The translations under genes were made by a program, and so were the position numbers. From CAWDDG01 sp963801065 (GTDB lineage Bacteria > Actinomycetota > Actinomycetes > Jiangellales > Jiangellaceae), in assembly GCA_963801065.1 (NCBI GenBank), contig CAWDDG010000005.1, forward strand, positions 245,521 through 309,520: 64,000 nucleotides of DNA. Reading direction: 5' to 3'. The notes beneath the pieces were generated by a model, which did not search any database, was not told where the DNA came from, and saw only the letters and a list, made by a program, of their open reading frames with translations. Positions 8,618 through 17,929 of the stretch are shown in pieces (position 1 is the first letter of the stretch; every line of letters begins with the position of its first letter).

Positions 8618-8967
8618 CGCGTTTCAAAAGTCGGCGTGACCGGCGTTTGCCGGCGTGTCGGTGGATCGAAGGTTGGCAATAATGGCCTCCGGTAGACGGT
8701 TCATCGACCAAGAAGAACCCGAGGCCGCCGGGGATCTCCTGCGACGGTAACGCTGGCAGGTGGTTGACCTCGCGGATGCGCAGTAGGCGGTGCTGGAGGC
8801 GTTGCTGCTGGGCGGGCTGTGGGACAGGCACGACCATCGCCCCCGACGCGTAAGCCCTGCCAGCACCTGACGACTTCGTCGTCCAGGCTCTGAACGCGAT
8901 TCCTGGTGCCCTCCTTCGAGGTCTGCATAGTGAGGCCAACTATCAGATCGGAAGAGGTGTATGAGGC
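8618..8967. other. Intergenic stretch with possible transposase 5' debris
   Basis: No intact gene. On the plus strand near 8760-8870 a frame reads VVDLADAQ, a stop, then AVLEALLLGGLWDR, which resembles the opening of IS5-type transposases (DLTDAQWAVLEPLL). The match is short and interrupted, so I treat it as possible insertion-sequence debris only. Confidence 0.3.
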
Positions 8968-9439
8968 ATGGCGCAGTTGACCGCCGCCGAGACCGTGGCC
9001 GCCATTGACCGTACGATCCATGACGTCGGCTCGATTTGCATGATCGATGAGGAGACCACGGGCCGGTGGAAGAGGCTCGGGTTCAAGGACCCGTCCGCCT
9101 TCTACTTCCTCGGCCGTGGCGGAGTGCTCGGTGACGGTGTTGATGCGAGCGTCGTGACGGCGGCGATGGGATGGTTCGAGCCTGCACCTCAACGCGACCA
9201 CCGCGATGGGCCTGGGGCCGGTTGAGGCGATCCTGACCAATGAGGGTGAGGGGCAGGCGCGGGGCTTCGGCTGGACCGGGCCGTTCCCGGACTGCTCCGG
9301 GCTGAGCATGAGGCATGACGAGGCCGAGGCGATCACTGATCAGCTCACTGGCGTGGTGTACGAGCGGGCGCTGTCACCAGCAGAGCGGGCGGAGTTCGCC
9401 GAACTGGTGGGAAGCGTTGGCTCCAGGATCCTCGGCTAA
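8968..9439 (+). pseudogene. SCO6745-like protein, internally deleted and frameshifted
   Basis: The first frame (ATG 8968) gives MAQLTAAETVAAIDRTIHDV and FYFLGRGGVLGDGVDASVVT, matching the start of the SCO6745 family. A single-base shift near 9185 leads into a second frame with VEAILTNEGEGQARGFGWTG and PDCSGLSMRHDEAEAITDQL, which is the family's C-terminus. Only about 157 codons remain, against some 270-290 in intact members, so the middle has been deleted as well. The family's biochemical function is unknown. Confidence 0.65.
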
Positions 9440-9510
9440 ATGGCCGCGGTACCTGTCGATTCATCCGCGCCGCCGCGGGTTCGTGGCGTTGTCCGGTCAC
9501 GCCCCGCGGG

Positions 9511-10491
9511 TCATCGCGGGTGTCCCGGGTAGGTGGCTGGGAGGCCGGACCTGGCTACCAGGCTGGGATCGCCGAACACGGTGATGCGGGTGATGCCGGC
9601 GGGGGTGACGGTGAGGATGGCCAGTCCGAGCGCGTGGTAGGTTCCGTCTCCGGCACGGTGGTAGGTGGCCGCGGCGGTCTGGCCGTTTGCGAGGGTGGGA
9701 GTCATCAGCCAGTCTCCGGGGGAACCGATCACGTGCGCGAGGTAACGCAGGCAGGTCGCGCGGCCGGAGAACCAGGTGCGGGTGCCGACCAGCTCTATCG
9801 CGGCGTCGGTGCGCAGTGCCTTCTCCAGGGCTGCGATGTCGGCGTTCTCGAATCCGGCGATGTACTGGCTGAGCAGTTCCCGGGCCCGTGGTTCGGTGGG
9901 CTCGACCATCTGCTCTGGCTCCGGAGCCGCTTCCTCGATTCGGGCGCGGGCCCGCTGCAGGGTGCTCTTGACCGCCGCGGTCGAGGTGCCGAGCATGGCC
10001 GCGACCTCGGCGGCCGGGAAGCCGAGCACCCCCCGGAGCAGAAGTACCGCCCGCTGCCGGCCGGGCAGGTATTGCAGGCTGGCGATGAGGGCGAGCCGCA
10101 GGCTCTCCCGCGTGGCGACCATGGTCGCGGGATCCGCAGAGTCGGGGGTGACCAGCGTGTCCGAGATCGGATCAAGCCAGGCCACCTCCGGTTCGGCCGG
10201 GCCAGGCTGGGCGTCGGGGTCGCTGGCCGGGCCGCCCAGGCCCGACGGCAGCGCCCGCCTGCCCCGCTGTTCCAGCGCGGTCAGGCAGGCGTTGGTGGCA
10301 ATGCGGTAGAGCCAAACCCGCACAGATGACCGGCCCTCGAAGGTGGCGTACGACCGCCAGGCCCGCAGGTAGGTCTCCTGCACGAGATCCTCAGCCTCGT
10401 CGGCCGAACCGAGCATCCGGTAGCAGTGCGCCAGCAGCTCACGCCGCAACGGCTCGGTGCTCTGGACGAACTCCCCAGACTGGTCTGCCAT
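9511..10491 (-). CDS. SigG-like ECF sigma factor with SnoaL-like C-terminal domain
   Basis: A 326-residue protein read from ATG 10491, with GGGGA about seven bases upstream; ATG 10497 is an alternative. Region 2 (RRELLAHCYRMLGSADEAED) and region 4 (LPGRQRAVLLLRGVLGFPAA, then EVAAMLGTSTAAVKSTLQRA) are intact. The C-terminal 130 residues form a SnoaL/NTF2-like domain, as in the SigG/ECF56-type factors, where it modulates activity in place of an anti-sigma factor. The frame is open upstream into the esterase gene, but that extension has no signature and reads the esterase in a wrong frame. It probably forms an operon with the esterase 40 bases upstream. Confidence 0.85.
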   Translation of the reverse strand: MADQSGEFVQSTEPLRRELLAHCYRMLGSADEAEDLVQETYLRAWRSYATFEGRSSVRVWLYRIATNACLTALEQRGRRALPSGLGGPASDPDAQPGPAEPEVAWLDPISDTLVTPDSADPATMVATRESLRLALIASLQYLPGRQRAVLLLRGVLGFPAAEVAAMLGTSTAAVKSTLQRARARIEEAAPEPEQMVEPTEPRARELLSQYIAGFENADIAALEKALRTDAAIELVGTRTWFSGRATCLRYLAHVIGSPGDWLMTPTLANGQTAAATYHRAGDGTYHALGLAILTVTPAGITRITVFGDPSLVARSGLPATYPGHPR

Positions 10492-10531
10492 CACCATTCC
10501 CCATGGTGGCACGTGCCCCGGCGTCTGGAAC

Positions 10532-11428
10532 TCACAGGCCGAGCCTCGGCCGTATCCAGTCGGCCAGCCTGCCGATCGCGTCATCGGCCTCCGGCGCACG
10601 ACCGGCGGCCATCTGGAAGGTGTGCAGCATCCCGGGGAAGACATCGAGCCGGGCCTCGACGCCCGCCTTCCTGGCGTGCTCCTCCAGTCGGCGCGCGTCG
10701 TCGAGCAGCGTTTCATCCCCGCCCGCCTGCAGGTACACCGGGCCGAGGCCGGAAAGGTCGGCGTACAGCGGGTTAGCCAGCGGATCACGTGGATCGCCGG
10801 CCTCGCCCAGGAAGCCACCCGCGAGCCCCCGCACGAGCTCTTTCTGAAAGAAGGGGTCCTTGTCCCGGTTGGTCTCATACGACGCCCCGGTGACCTCCAG
10901 GTCGACCACCGGCGAGAGCAGCAACGCCGCGGCCGGCAGTGGCAGGCCCTGGCCTCGAGCACGCAACTGCGCCGCGATCGCCAGCCAGCCTCCGGTGGAA
11001 TCGCCGACGAACGCAACATGCCCGGCATCGATCCCCTGATCCAGCAGCCACCGGTACGCGGCCACCACGTCGACGGCCGGCTCCGGGTACCCGCCACCCT
11101 CGGGCAGCAGCCGGTAGCCCACCAGCAGCGCCCGCGTACCGGCCTTCTTGGCGAGGTGGCCGAACATCTTGCGGTGCGTGTAGATCGAGCCGCTGACGAA
11201 CCCCCCGCCGTGCAGGCACAGCAACACCCGGTCCGTGCTGGCGCGTTTGGGAACCGCCCACATCGCCGGGCGCCCACCCGCCTCGGTCTCCAAGTAATCG
11301 ACCTCGCGTGGCTCGGCCGTCAGATCCCCCCACGACTCATCATCGGGCCCCTCGCCGCCCGGCCGCACCATAGCCAGCCGGGCCACCTCCCAGCGCATCC
11401 TGACCGCCTCGGACTGCTTGCTCGGCAT
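10532..11428 (-). CDS. Alpha/beta hydrolase, HSL-type esterase
   Basis: A 298-residue hydrolase of the hormone-sensitive-lipase family. It has the oxyanion motif LLCLHGGGFVSGS near residue 70, the nucleophile motif FVGDSTGGWLA (GDSTG), and the C-terminal Asp/His region DVFPGMLHTFQMA. ATG 11428 (MPSKQSEAVRMRW) was chosen because it gives the usual family length; the frame is open upstream to 11554 without a signature. It sits directly upstream of the SigG-like gene, and hydrolase-sigma pairs are common in actinobacteria. Likely role: hydrolysis of short acyl esters. Confidence 0.85.
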   Translation of the reverse strand: MPSKQSEAVRMRWEVARLAMVRPGGEGPDDESWGDLTAEPREVDYLETEAGGRPAMWAVPKRASTDRVLLCLHGGGFVSGSIYTHRKMFGHLAKKAGTRALLVGYRLLPEGGGYPEPAVDVVAAYRWLLDQGIDAGHVAFVGDSTGGWLAIAAQLRARGQGLPLPAAALLLSPVVDLEVTGASYETNRDKDPFFQKELVRGLAGGFLGEAGDPRDPLANPLYADLSGLGPVYLQAGGDETLLDDARRLEEHARKAGVEARLDVFPGMLHTFQMAAGRAPEADDAIGRLADWIRPRLGL

Positions 11429-11610
11429 GGTGGTCTCGCCTCTCGCTCGGACACCTTGGTTCCTTCCCGCCAACAATGCAGACCGCCTGGGGCCGGAAAG
11501 GAATCGCGTCTCGCCACGCTGTCGCGCGAAAGGTCCGTGTGAGCACCCGTGCACGAGGCACTATGCGGCGCCGCAGGAGATCGACAGCCACGACCGGCTA
11601 GGCGATGCTT

Positions 11611-12395
11611 TCATAGGTTCCGTTCCAGGCAGCGGAGCCAGATGCTGATTGCGGCGAGTTGGACGCCGGCTTCGTAGTGCACCGCCAGCTTGTCGTAGCG
11701 GGTGGCCACGCCACGATGCTGTTTGAGCAGGTTGATGCCGCACTCCACGGCGTGGCGCTGCTTGTATGCGCGCTTGTCGAACGCCGGCGGCCGGCCGCCC
11801 TCGGACCCCAGCCTGCGCCGGTGGCCAGCCTGGTCCTCCTTGGTCGGGATGACACACCGGATCCGGCGTCGACGCAGCCACGCCCGGTTGGCCTTCGAGC
11901 TGTACGCCTTATCGGCCAGCACCCGGTCGGGTCGGGTCCGCGGTCGTCCGACATGAAGACGGGGACCCGGATGCGTGCCAGGACGGCGGCGAACTGTGGA
12001 CTGTCTCCGCGCTGCCCTGCTGTCAGCGGCAGCGCCAACAGCTTGCGGCCCTGCTCACAGCCCAGGTGCAACTTCGTGGTTCAGCCACCCCGGGAACGCC
12101 CCAACGCGTGGTCGACCGGCTCGACACCGCCAACACCGCCGGGCGGCTCGGCCTGCACATCCCCCCTTTTCGGCGCCCCAGCGGCGTGCTGGTGCGCCCG
12201 TGCGATGGTCGTGTCCACGCTGACATCCCAGGTGATCAACCCGGCCGCATCCGCAAGAGCCTGCAACCCGGTGAGGATCCGCGCCCAGGTTCCATCCCGC
12301 TGCCACCGCCGGTACAGGCCGTAGACCGTCGCCCAAGGCCCGTACCGTGCCGGCACATCCCGCCACGGTGCACCGACCCGCCCCCGCCACCGAAT
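11611..12395 (-). pseudogene. IS5-family transposase, truncated and frameshifted
   Basis: Pieces of a DDE transposase in shifting minus-strand frames: VGAPWRDVPARYGPWATVYG near 12350, WDVSVDTTIARAHQHAAGAP near 12210, [20 protein letters not shown] near 12050, then [20 protein letters not shown] and [20 protein letters not shown] to the stop at 11611. The order matches IS5-group proteins. The first 40 or so residues are missing and the break near 12395 abuts a multicopper-oxidase fragment, so the element is dead and has been cut by a later rearrangement or a one-ended event. Confidence 0.8.
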
Positions 12396-12938
12396 CCAGA
12401 GGAGCCGGCGATCACGATCGTCGAACGGCAAGCAGGCGGCGACGAGCGCGTCACGCGCTGGCGCACGGTCGCCTCCCGTTTCGAGGACAGCGTCACGTTC
12501 TTCCCGATCCTCGACCACCCCGAGATATGGCGGCTGATCAACCTGACCGAGGACACCCATCCGATCCACGTCCACCTCGACGCCTTCCAGGTCCTCGACC
12601 GCCACCCGGCCGCAGTACGGATCGCCGACGGCGGGATCACCGCGGCCGGCACAAGCGCAACGGTGCGCATCGGTGGGGTCCTCGACGACGGGATCCCCCA
12701 CGCGCTCGACGACAACGAGCGCGGTCGCAAGGACACTGTCCGCGTCAACCGGAACGAGGTCGTCGACATCGTCGTGCGGTTCGAGGTCTTCTCCGGCCGC
12801 TACATGTACCACTGCCACATCCTCGAGCACGAAGACCGCGACATGATGCTCCCCTTCGTCGTGATGCCCGCCGAACTCATGCCGTTTATGGGGATGGACG
12901 AGGCGTTGACGGGTCGGCATCTGGCCGGCGGAGAGTAG
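12396..12938 (+). pseudogene. Multicopper oxidase, C-terminal cupredoxin domain only
   Basis: The frame reads SRFEDSVTFFPILDHPEIWR, then TEDTHPIHVHLDAFQVLDRH and GRYMYHCHILEHEDRDMMLP. The HPIHVHL and HCHILEHED motifs are the T1 and T2/T3 copper ligands of CotA/bilirubin-oxidase-like multicopper oxidases. The two upstream cupredoxin domains are missing because the 5' side is replaced by the IS5 relic near 12395, so only about 180 of some 500 residues survive. The stop at 12936-12938 abuts the stop of the convergent CadD-like gene with no gap. Confidence 0.8.
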
Positions 12939-13535
12939 TTACGCAAACACATCCAATATGCCGGAATCAATAATGACGAACACGCCGAGGGTAATAAAGA
13001 CAACCGGCACGAATATCCTTTGATACCTAGCAATCCATCCCTGGATGCGATTGATCGAGGCTATCCTTTGGCTGATACGGCACCACACCGGCACCAACAG
13101 CAGCAAGGTCACTAGCGCGACGACCAAGTCTGGCATGGCGAGCGAGCCAAGGAATGGAATAAAGACAGCAAGTTCCTCGCCGCCTCCGCCAATCGCAATC
13201 AGAGCGACCGTCAGCGTAAAGCCGGCACGCGAGCCCAATCTGTTTGCGGTCTCTTGCGCCTCATCATCCTCGTCTCCACCGAGTAGAACTCGTATCCCCA
13301 AGACGATCGGAACGATGCCGAGCAAGCCAATTGCCCGCTGAGAGATAGCCTCTATGCCGAATGCCGCGAGCACGCTCACCGTAAGAAGCACCACTTGGCT
13401 AATCAGCTGTCCAGCATAGACTTGTACTACAGCTCCACGCCTCTCGGCGTAGGCGAATATCGTCGTAAGCACAACCAGCTCGTCCACACTGGTCGCGACA
13501 AAGACTGCGACTGAGGAAAGTAAGGTTTCGATCAT
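12939..13535 (-). CDS. CadD-like cadmium/cation transporter
   Basis: A 198-residue membrane protein with five to six hydrophobic helices, matching the CadD family: the opening MIETLLSSVAVFVATSVDEL, the acidic-helix start TSVDELVVL, a central GGGGEELAVFIPFLG motif and a C-terminal FVPVVFITLGVFVIIDSGIL helix. CadD proteins confer cadmium resistance by efflux or sequestration. G+C is visibly much lower than in all neighbours, with many A/T-ending codons, which points to recent transfer. The gene is intact and lies tail to tail with a multicopper-oxidase fragment, another metal-related gene. Confidence 0.82.
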   Translation of the reverse strand: MIETLLSSVAVFVATSVDELVVLTTIFAYAERRGAVVQVYAGQLISQVVLLTVSVLAAFGIEAISQRAIGLLGIVPIVLGIRVLLGGDEDDEAQETANRLGSRAGFTLTVALIAIGGGGEELAVFIPFLGSLAMPDLVVALVTLLLLVPVWCRISQRIASINRIQGWIARYQRIFVPVVFITLGVFVIIDSGILDVFA

Positions 13536-13601
13536 GGTCTCACCCTTGCCGACGACCTCGCCAAGATGCTCGACCTCACAGCTGAGCGGGCTCCGCGTAC
13601 C

Positions 13602-14355
13602 TTAGGCCGGTACCGGGCCGAGCAGGTAGCCGCCGTCGGCGATGAACTCGGAGCCGGTCGAGAAGCTGGCTTCGTTGGAGGCGACGAACAGCACCATCCG
13701 CGTGAGCTCTTCAGGCTCGCCCAGGCGCGGAATCGCCAACGCCTTGACGGCCGCGGGCGCCGTCGCCACGACGTCCCACTCGGTCTGCATCGGCGTGCGG
13801 ACAGCACCGGGGTGGATGGAGTTGACGCGGATGTTGTCGCGCGCGAGCTCCAGCGCCGCCGTCTTGGTGAGTCCCCGCACTCCGTACTTGCCGGCCACGT
13901 ACGCCCCGACCCCGAACTCGCCCTTCATCGCGGCGCCCGAGGAGATATTGACGATCGCGCCTCCGCCCGCCTTGCGCATAGAGGGCACCACCGCGCGGAT
14001 CCCTAGATACGTGCCGGTCAGGTGGATGTCGACCTCCTGGCGCCAGTCCGCCGGCTCGATCTCGACGATCGGTCGGAAGCGCAGGATGCCCGCGTTGTTG
14101 ACCAGCACCGACACCGGGCCGAACGCCTGCTCGGCGGTAGCCACCGCCGCCATCCAGTCCGCGTCACTGGTGACATCGAGGCGGGAGAAGATCGCGTGAT
14201 CGCCGAGCTCCTCGGCGAGCGCCCGCCCCTCCTGCTCGAGTATGTCCGTGATCACGACGTTGGCGCCCTCGGCGACGAAGCCGCGCGCGTGGTAGGTTAC
14301 CCATTCCACTGGCACTGCCCGTGATGATCACTGTCCGATTATCGAAACGATTCAT
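13602..14355 (-). pseudogene. SDR family oxidoreductase with 5' frameshift
   Basis: From ATG 14355 the frame reads MNRFDNRTVIITGSASGMGN, the TGxxxGxG cofactor motif. It is continued only in another frame, from about 14300, by RGFVAEGANVVITDILEQEG, the NNAG segment VSVLVNNAGILRF, and the active-site segment with YVAGKYGVRGLTKTAALELA (Tyr-x-x-x-Lys). A one-base indel near 14300 explains it; about 250 codons in total is normal for the family. Either a recent pseudogene or a sequencing error. Related to 3-hydroxysteroid and glucose 1-dehydrogenase-like SDRs. Confidence 0.75.
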
Positions 14356-14484
14356 GATTGTCCTTATCCGTGATGACAGCGGTGGAGAGGTCGTTCCTGC
14401 ATGCTTGGATGCTGCCGGGCGCGGGGACGGCTGCGCATCGTGGACGCCCCCGGGTCGGAACCGCAGTGTTTGCGTCACCCCTGC

Positions 14485-14665
14485 TAGGGGAAGCGGCGGG
14501 CGCCCCGATGGGCAGAGACTGGGAACGTTGTGGGCGTGGACGTAGGGTCCTGGGAGGAGCCTGATCCGGTGCAGGCCGCGCAGGAGGTGGGCAGTACGCA
14601 GGTGCCCGCGCAGCCGTTGTCGGCTCGGTTCGGCCTGCTCGAGCGTGACGTCGAGCTGGCGGCGG
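14485..14665 (+). repeat. Inverted repeat copy 2 with LuxR N-terminal fragment
   Basis: This plus-strand copy matches the reverse complement of 8447-8616. It encodes LSARFGLLERDVELAA, the first residues of the same type of large LuxR regulator, from about 14613, and then runs into unrelated sequence. Only the 5' end of a regulator gene remains here. Confidence 0.75.
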
Positions 14666-14801
14666 AGGACGCGAGCTGGAACGCTGTTTGCCGGTGCGGC
14701 GGCACGAGCGCGTTCCTGACCTGGCGCCGGCGGGCGCCGCTGTTCGATCCCGCCTGACGCGACCGAGCAAGACGCCGGTCGCCCGGCGAGCGGACCACTG
14801 T

Positions 14802-15491
14802 ATGAGCGGTGACCTCGGTCTCTACATCGCGTTCCTCGTGCCGCCGTTGGTGCTCGGCATTGCCGTCCAGGCCTGGCTCCGCAGGACGTTCAGCCGCTAC
14901 TCGCAGGTGCCGCTTGCCAATCGGCTGAGCGGGGCGCAAGTCGCCCGCGAGATCCTCGACCACAACGGCCTGACGGATGTCCCTGTTCAGCAAGCTCAAG
15001 GCGGCCCGCTCTCCGACTACTACGACCCGCGCAGGCGCCAGCTCCATCTCTCCGAGCCCGTGTACGCGCCGCCAACGGTCAGCGCGGCGGCAGTGGCCGC
15101 GCACGAGAGCGGACACGCGCTCCAGCAAGCGCGCGACTACACCCCGCTCCGGCTGCGGTCAGCGATATTCCCCGTGGTCGCCTTCGCGTCGAGTGCGTGG
15201 ATCTGGCTGCTGTTGATCGGCGCGTTGCTCGGGGCTCTCAACCTCGTGGCGCTAGCGCTGGTGCTCTACGCGGTCGCCGTCGCGTTCCACATCGTGACGT
15301 TGCCTGTCGAGTTCAACGCCTCCCGCCGCGCCTCGGTGCAGCTGCGAGAGCTCGGGCTCGTCGGCACGTCCGAGCAGGCCGGCGTGCAGAAGGTGCTGAC
15401 CGCGGCCGCGATGACCTACGTCGCAGGCGCCCTGGCCGCCCTCTCGCAACTCCTCTACTACTTGGTCGTCTTCTTCGGCAGGCGCGAGTAG
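14802..15491 (+). CDS. Zinc metallopeptidase, YugP type, membrane-bound
   Basis: A 229-residue protein from ATG 14802. It has an N-terminal membrane helix (LYIAFLVPPLVLGIAVQAWL), then the zinc motif AHESGHALQQARDY (HExxH) near residue 100, two central membrane helices, the VTLPVEFNASRRA motif supplying a third Glu ligand, and a C-terminal helix. This is the pfam04298 neutral zinc peptidase arrangement. The catalytic residues are intact. Substrates are unknown. Confidence 0.88.
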   Translation: MSGDLGLYIAFLVPPLVLGIAVQAWLRRTFSRYSQVPLANRLSGAQVAREILDHNGLTDVPVQQAQGGPLSDYYDPRRRQLHLSEPVYAPPTVSAAAVAAHESGHALQQARDYTPLRLRSAIFPVVAFASSAWIWLLLIGALLGALNLVALALVLYAVAVAFHIVTLPVEFNASRRASVQLRELGLVGTSEQAGVQKVLTAAAMTYVAGALAALSQLLYYLVVFFGRRE

Positions 15492-15601
15492 CGGCTGATC
15501 CGCCCGGCCATCTCCTAGCGGTGGGTGCCCAAATCACTGCGGCTCGGGTTCGGGGGCGTCCCCGATGCGAACCGGGACTCCCCCAGCGCACGATCGGACT
15601 C

Positions 15602-16708
15602 ATGCCAACGACTTCCACAGACTCGCAGCTTGATCGGGCCGTGAAGCTTCCGCCGGTGCCCACGAATCTGGCCAGGGGCCGCGAGTTGGTCGTGGCGGGT
15701 GCTCGTCTGCGCCGCCGTTCTGCTCGCCGTGCTCGCGGTGCTCCGGTACGTGCGCGTCATCGTGCTGCCGGTCATGCTTGCGCTGACGATCGCACCGGCA
15801 CTGTCTCCTCTCGCCCGGTTGCTCCGAAGGCGACTCGGGCGCCCTGCTGCTGCGGTCGCCCTCATCGTCGGACTCACGGTCGTGGCGGGGCTGATCGCGG
15901 TCGTGACGACCTCGGTCCTCGCGCAGTACGACGAGCTCGTCGACTCGGTTTCGCGGGCGGTGCGCGACATCACGGACTGGCTCGAAGGCGAACCCTTCAA
16001 CCTCTCCCTGGACCTGGCGGGCGATCTTCAGTCATCCGTCGCCGATTCCTTGGGCGAAGCCTCGGGCTACCTCGTTTCGGGCGTCCAGGCGGGTGTCGCC
16101 GCTCTCGTCGGCCTGGTGCTGGCCGTCGCCATCCTCTACTTCGTCCTTCGTGACGGCACAGCGTTCTGGGACGGGATCCTGTCGCGCTTCACGCCGGGGA
16201 CGCGGCCGGCGATCGACCGGGCGGGGCGGCGGGTATGGGCGGTGCTCGGCGGCTTCGTCCGGGGAACGGCGCTCATTGCGGCGCTCGACGCTGCGCTGAT
16301 CGGGATCGGACTCTGGCTCCTGGGCGTCCCGCTCGCGTTCGCCCTCGCCGTGCTGGTCTTCCTGGGCGCGTTCGTGCCCTTCGTCGGTGCGTTCGTCTCC
16401 GGCCTCGTGGCCGTTCTCGTCGCCCTCGCGGACGGGGGCTGGGCGATCGGACTCGCGGCCCTGGGGATCGTGTTGGCCGTGCAGTTCATCGAGGAAACTT
16501 CCTCCAGCCGATCATCCAGAGCCGCACCGTCGACCTGCACCCCGCCGTGATCCTGCTCGCGGTCGCGGCCGGTGCATCGCTCTTCGGCATTCTCGGCGCC
16601 TATCTCGCGGTGCCCGTGACCGCCGTCGTGTTCGCTGTCGTCGCGTCGCTCCAGTCAGACTCGACAGCGCCCGGCGCGGTCCCGGAGGACGGAGATTCTC
16701 GCCCGTAG
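15602..16708 (+). pseudogene. AI-2E family transporter (PerM-like) with two frameshifts
   Basis: The N-terminus (ATG 15602, MPTTSTDSQLDRAVKLPPVP) leaves frame near 15685. The membrane-rich body resumes as SWSWRVLVCAAVLLAVLAVL and runs through AILYFVLRDGTAFW and LGVPLAFALAVLVFLGAFVP. It is lost again near 16495, where QFIEE should continue GNFLQPIIQSRTVDLHPAVI in another frame, to the stop at 16706-16708. GNFLQP and LHP are family hallmarks. Two single-base lesions in an otherwise complete gene suggest a young pseudogene or sequence errors. Confidence 0.78.
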
Positions 16709-16843
16709 TGCGCCCGCCCTTCGCGTAGCGGTGCCCTGAGCGGTTCGGCGACGAAGGCGCTGCCTGCGCCCTCGATGCGGTGCCGACAGGGTGAATGCCG
16801 ACTGCCCGGTTGGAGCTGGGGCATGGGCCGACAGGATTGAGGA

Positions 16844-17929
16844 GTGGGCGAGTTCTCACGCGACGGCCAGAACGTGCAGCCGGGACGGTTGCGTACGTAT
16901 CTGGGAACAGCGCCGGGCGTGGGCAAGACGTACGCGATGCTCAACGATGGTTGGCGGCGCTCCGAGGGCGGCGAGCGGATCGTGGTCGGATGGATCGAGC
17001 GCCACGGCCGGGCCGAGACCCGGGCGCAGCTGCGCAACCTGGAGATCGTGCCTCCCCGCCCGGTCGACTACCGCGGCAGGAAGTTCGAGGAGCTCGACGT
17101 CGCCGCGATCGTCGCAAGGCAACCGGACGCCGTGCTGATCGACGAGCTCGCCCATACCAACGCCGATGGGTCACGCAAACGCTGGGAAGATGCTGCCGAA
17201 CTGCTGGCGACGGGCCTTTCGGTCATGACCACGGTCAACGTGGCCAACCTGCTGTCGGTTCGGGACTACGCCGCGCAGGTGACCGGCGCGGGAACGGTGG
17301 AGTCGGTGCCCGACGAGTTCGTCCAGTCGGGAGAGGTTGTCCTCGTCGACCTCGCCCCGGAGGCGCTCCGCCAGCGGATCGCGGCCGGGCAGGTATATTC
17401 CACCGACACGGTGGGCGGCGCGCTGGCCAACTACTTCCGGACATCCAACCTGGCCGCGCTCAGCGAGCTCGGCCGAGCCTGGATGGCTGGGTCGGTCGAC
17501 GCGGTCGCTGGGGCCGTGCTCGCCCGGCAGGGTGTGGGGCCGCTTGCGCCGCGTCCCACGGTGCTCGCCGGCGTGTCAGGCTCCGCGTGGGGAGAGAACG
17601 TGATCCGCCGGGCGGCCGTCCTGGCTGCGGAGGACGACGCCGACCTGCTCGTCGTCCACGTGAACGTCGCCGACGGTCTGGCTCGCCGTCGGGCCGACAC
17701 GCTCGGTCGATACCGGGATATGACCCTCGAGGCTGGCGGCCGCTACACCGAGGTCGATGGCGCGAGCGCGGCCGACGCCCTGGCTAACGCGGCTCGGGAC
17801 CTGCACGCCCACCGCATCGTGGTCGCTCGCCACCGGTCCAGGCTCGGCGAGCTCGCTCGCGGCTCTGTCGCGTCACGAATCCACCGTCTCCTCCCCGGCA
17901 TCGCGGTGGATGAAGTGCGCCCCGAATGA
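16844..17929 (+). CDS. Kinase-less KdpD: N-terminal sensor domain plus USP domain
   Basis: A 361-residue protein. It has the KdpD N-terminal ATP-binding domain (YLGTAPGVGKTYAMLNDGWR near residue 18, then VLIDELAHTNADGSRKRWED near 116) and a universal-stress-protein-like domain (about residues 220-355). The histidine kinase and transmembrane domains of full KdpD (about 850-900 residues) are absent. The next gene encodes a KdpD-like membrane segment. The protein cannot phosphorylate a response regulator by itself, so a regulatory role tied to potassium or cyclic-di-AMP sensing is speculative. The start is GTG 16844; no kdpE or kdpFABC gene is nearby. Confidence 0.8.
   Translation: MGEFSRDGQNVQPGRLRTYLGTAPGVGKTYAMLNDGWRRSEGGERIVVGWIERHGRAETRAQLRNLEIVPPRPVDYRGRKFEELDVAAIVARQPDAVLIDELAHTNADGSRKRWEDAAELLATGLSVMTTVNVANLLSVRDYAAQVTGAGTVESVPDEFVQSGEVVLVDLAPEALRQRIAAGQVYSTDTVGGALANYFRTSNLAALSELGRAWMAGSVDAVAGAVLARQGVGPLAPRPTVLAGVSGSAWGENVIRRAAVLAAEDDADLLVVHVNVADGLARRRADTLGRYRDMTLEAGGRYTEVDGASAADALANAARDLHAHRIVVARHRSRLGELARGSVASRIHRLLPGIAVDEVRPE

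Noticed and set aside
10498..11277. 588-codon frame joining the SigG-like factor to upstream sequence
   Set aside because: The upstream part is antisense-like composition over the esterase in a wrong frame; sigma region 2 begins right after ATG 10491.
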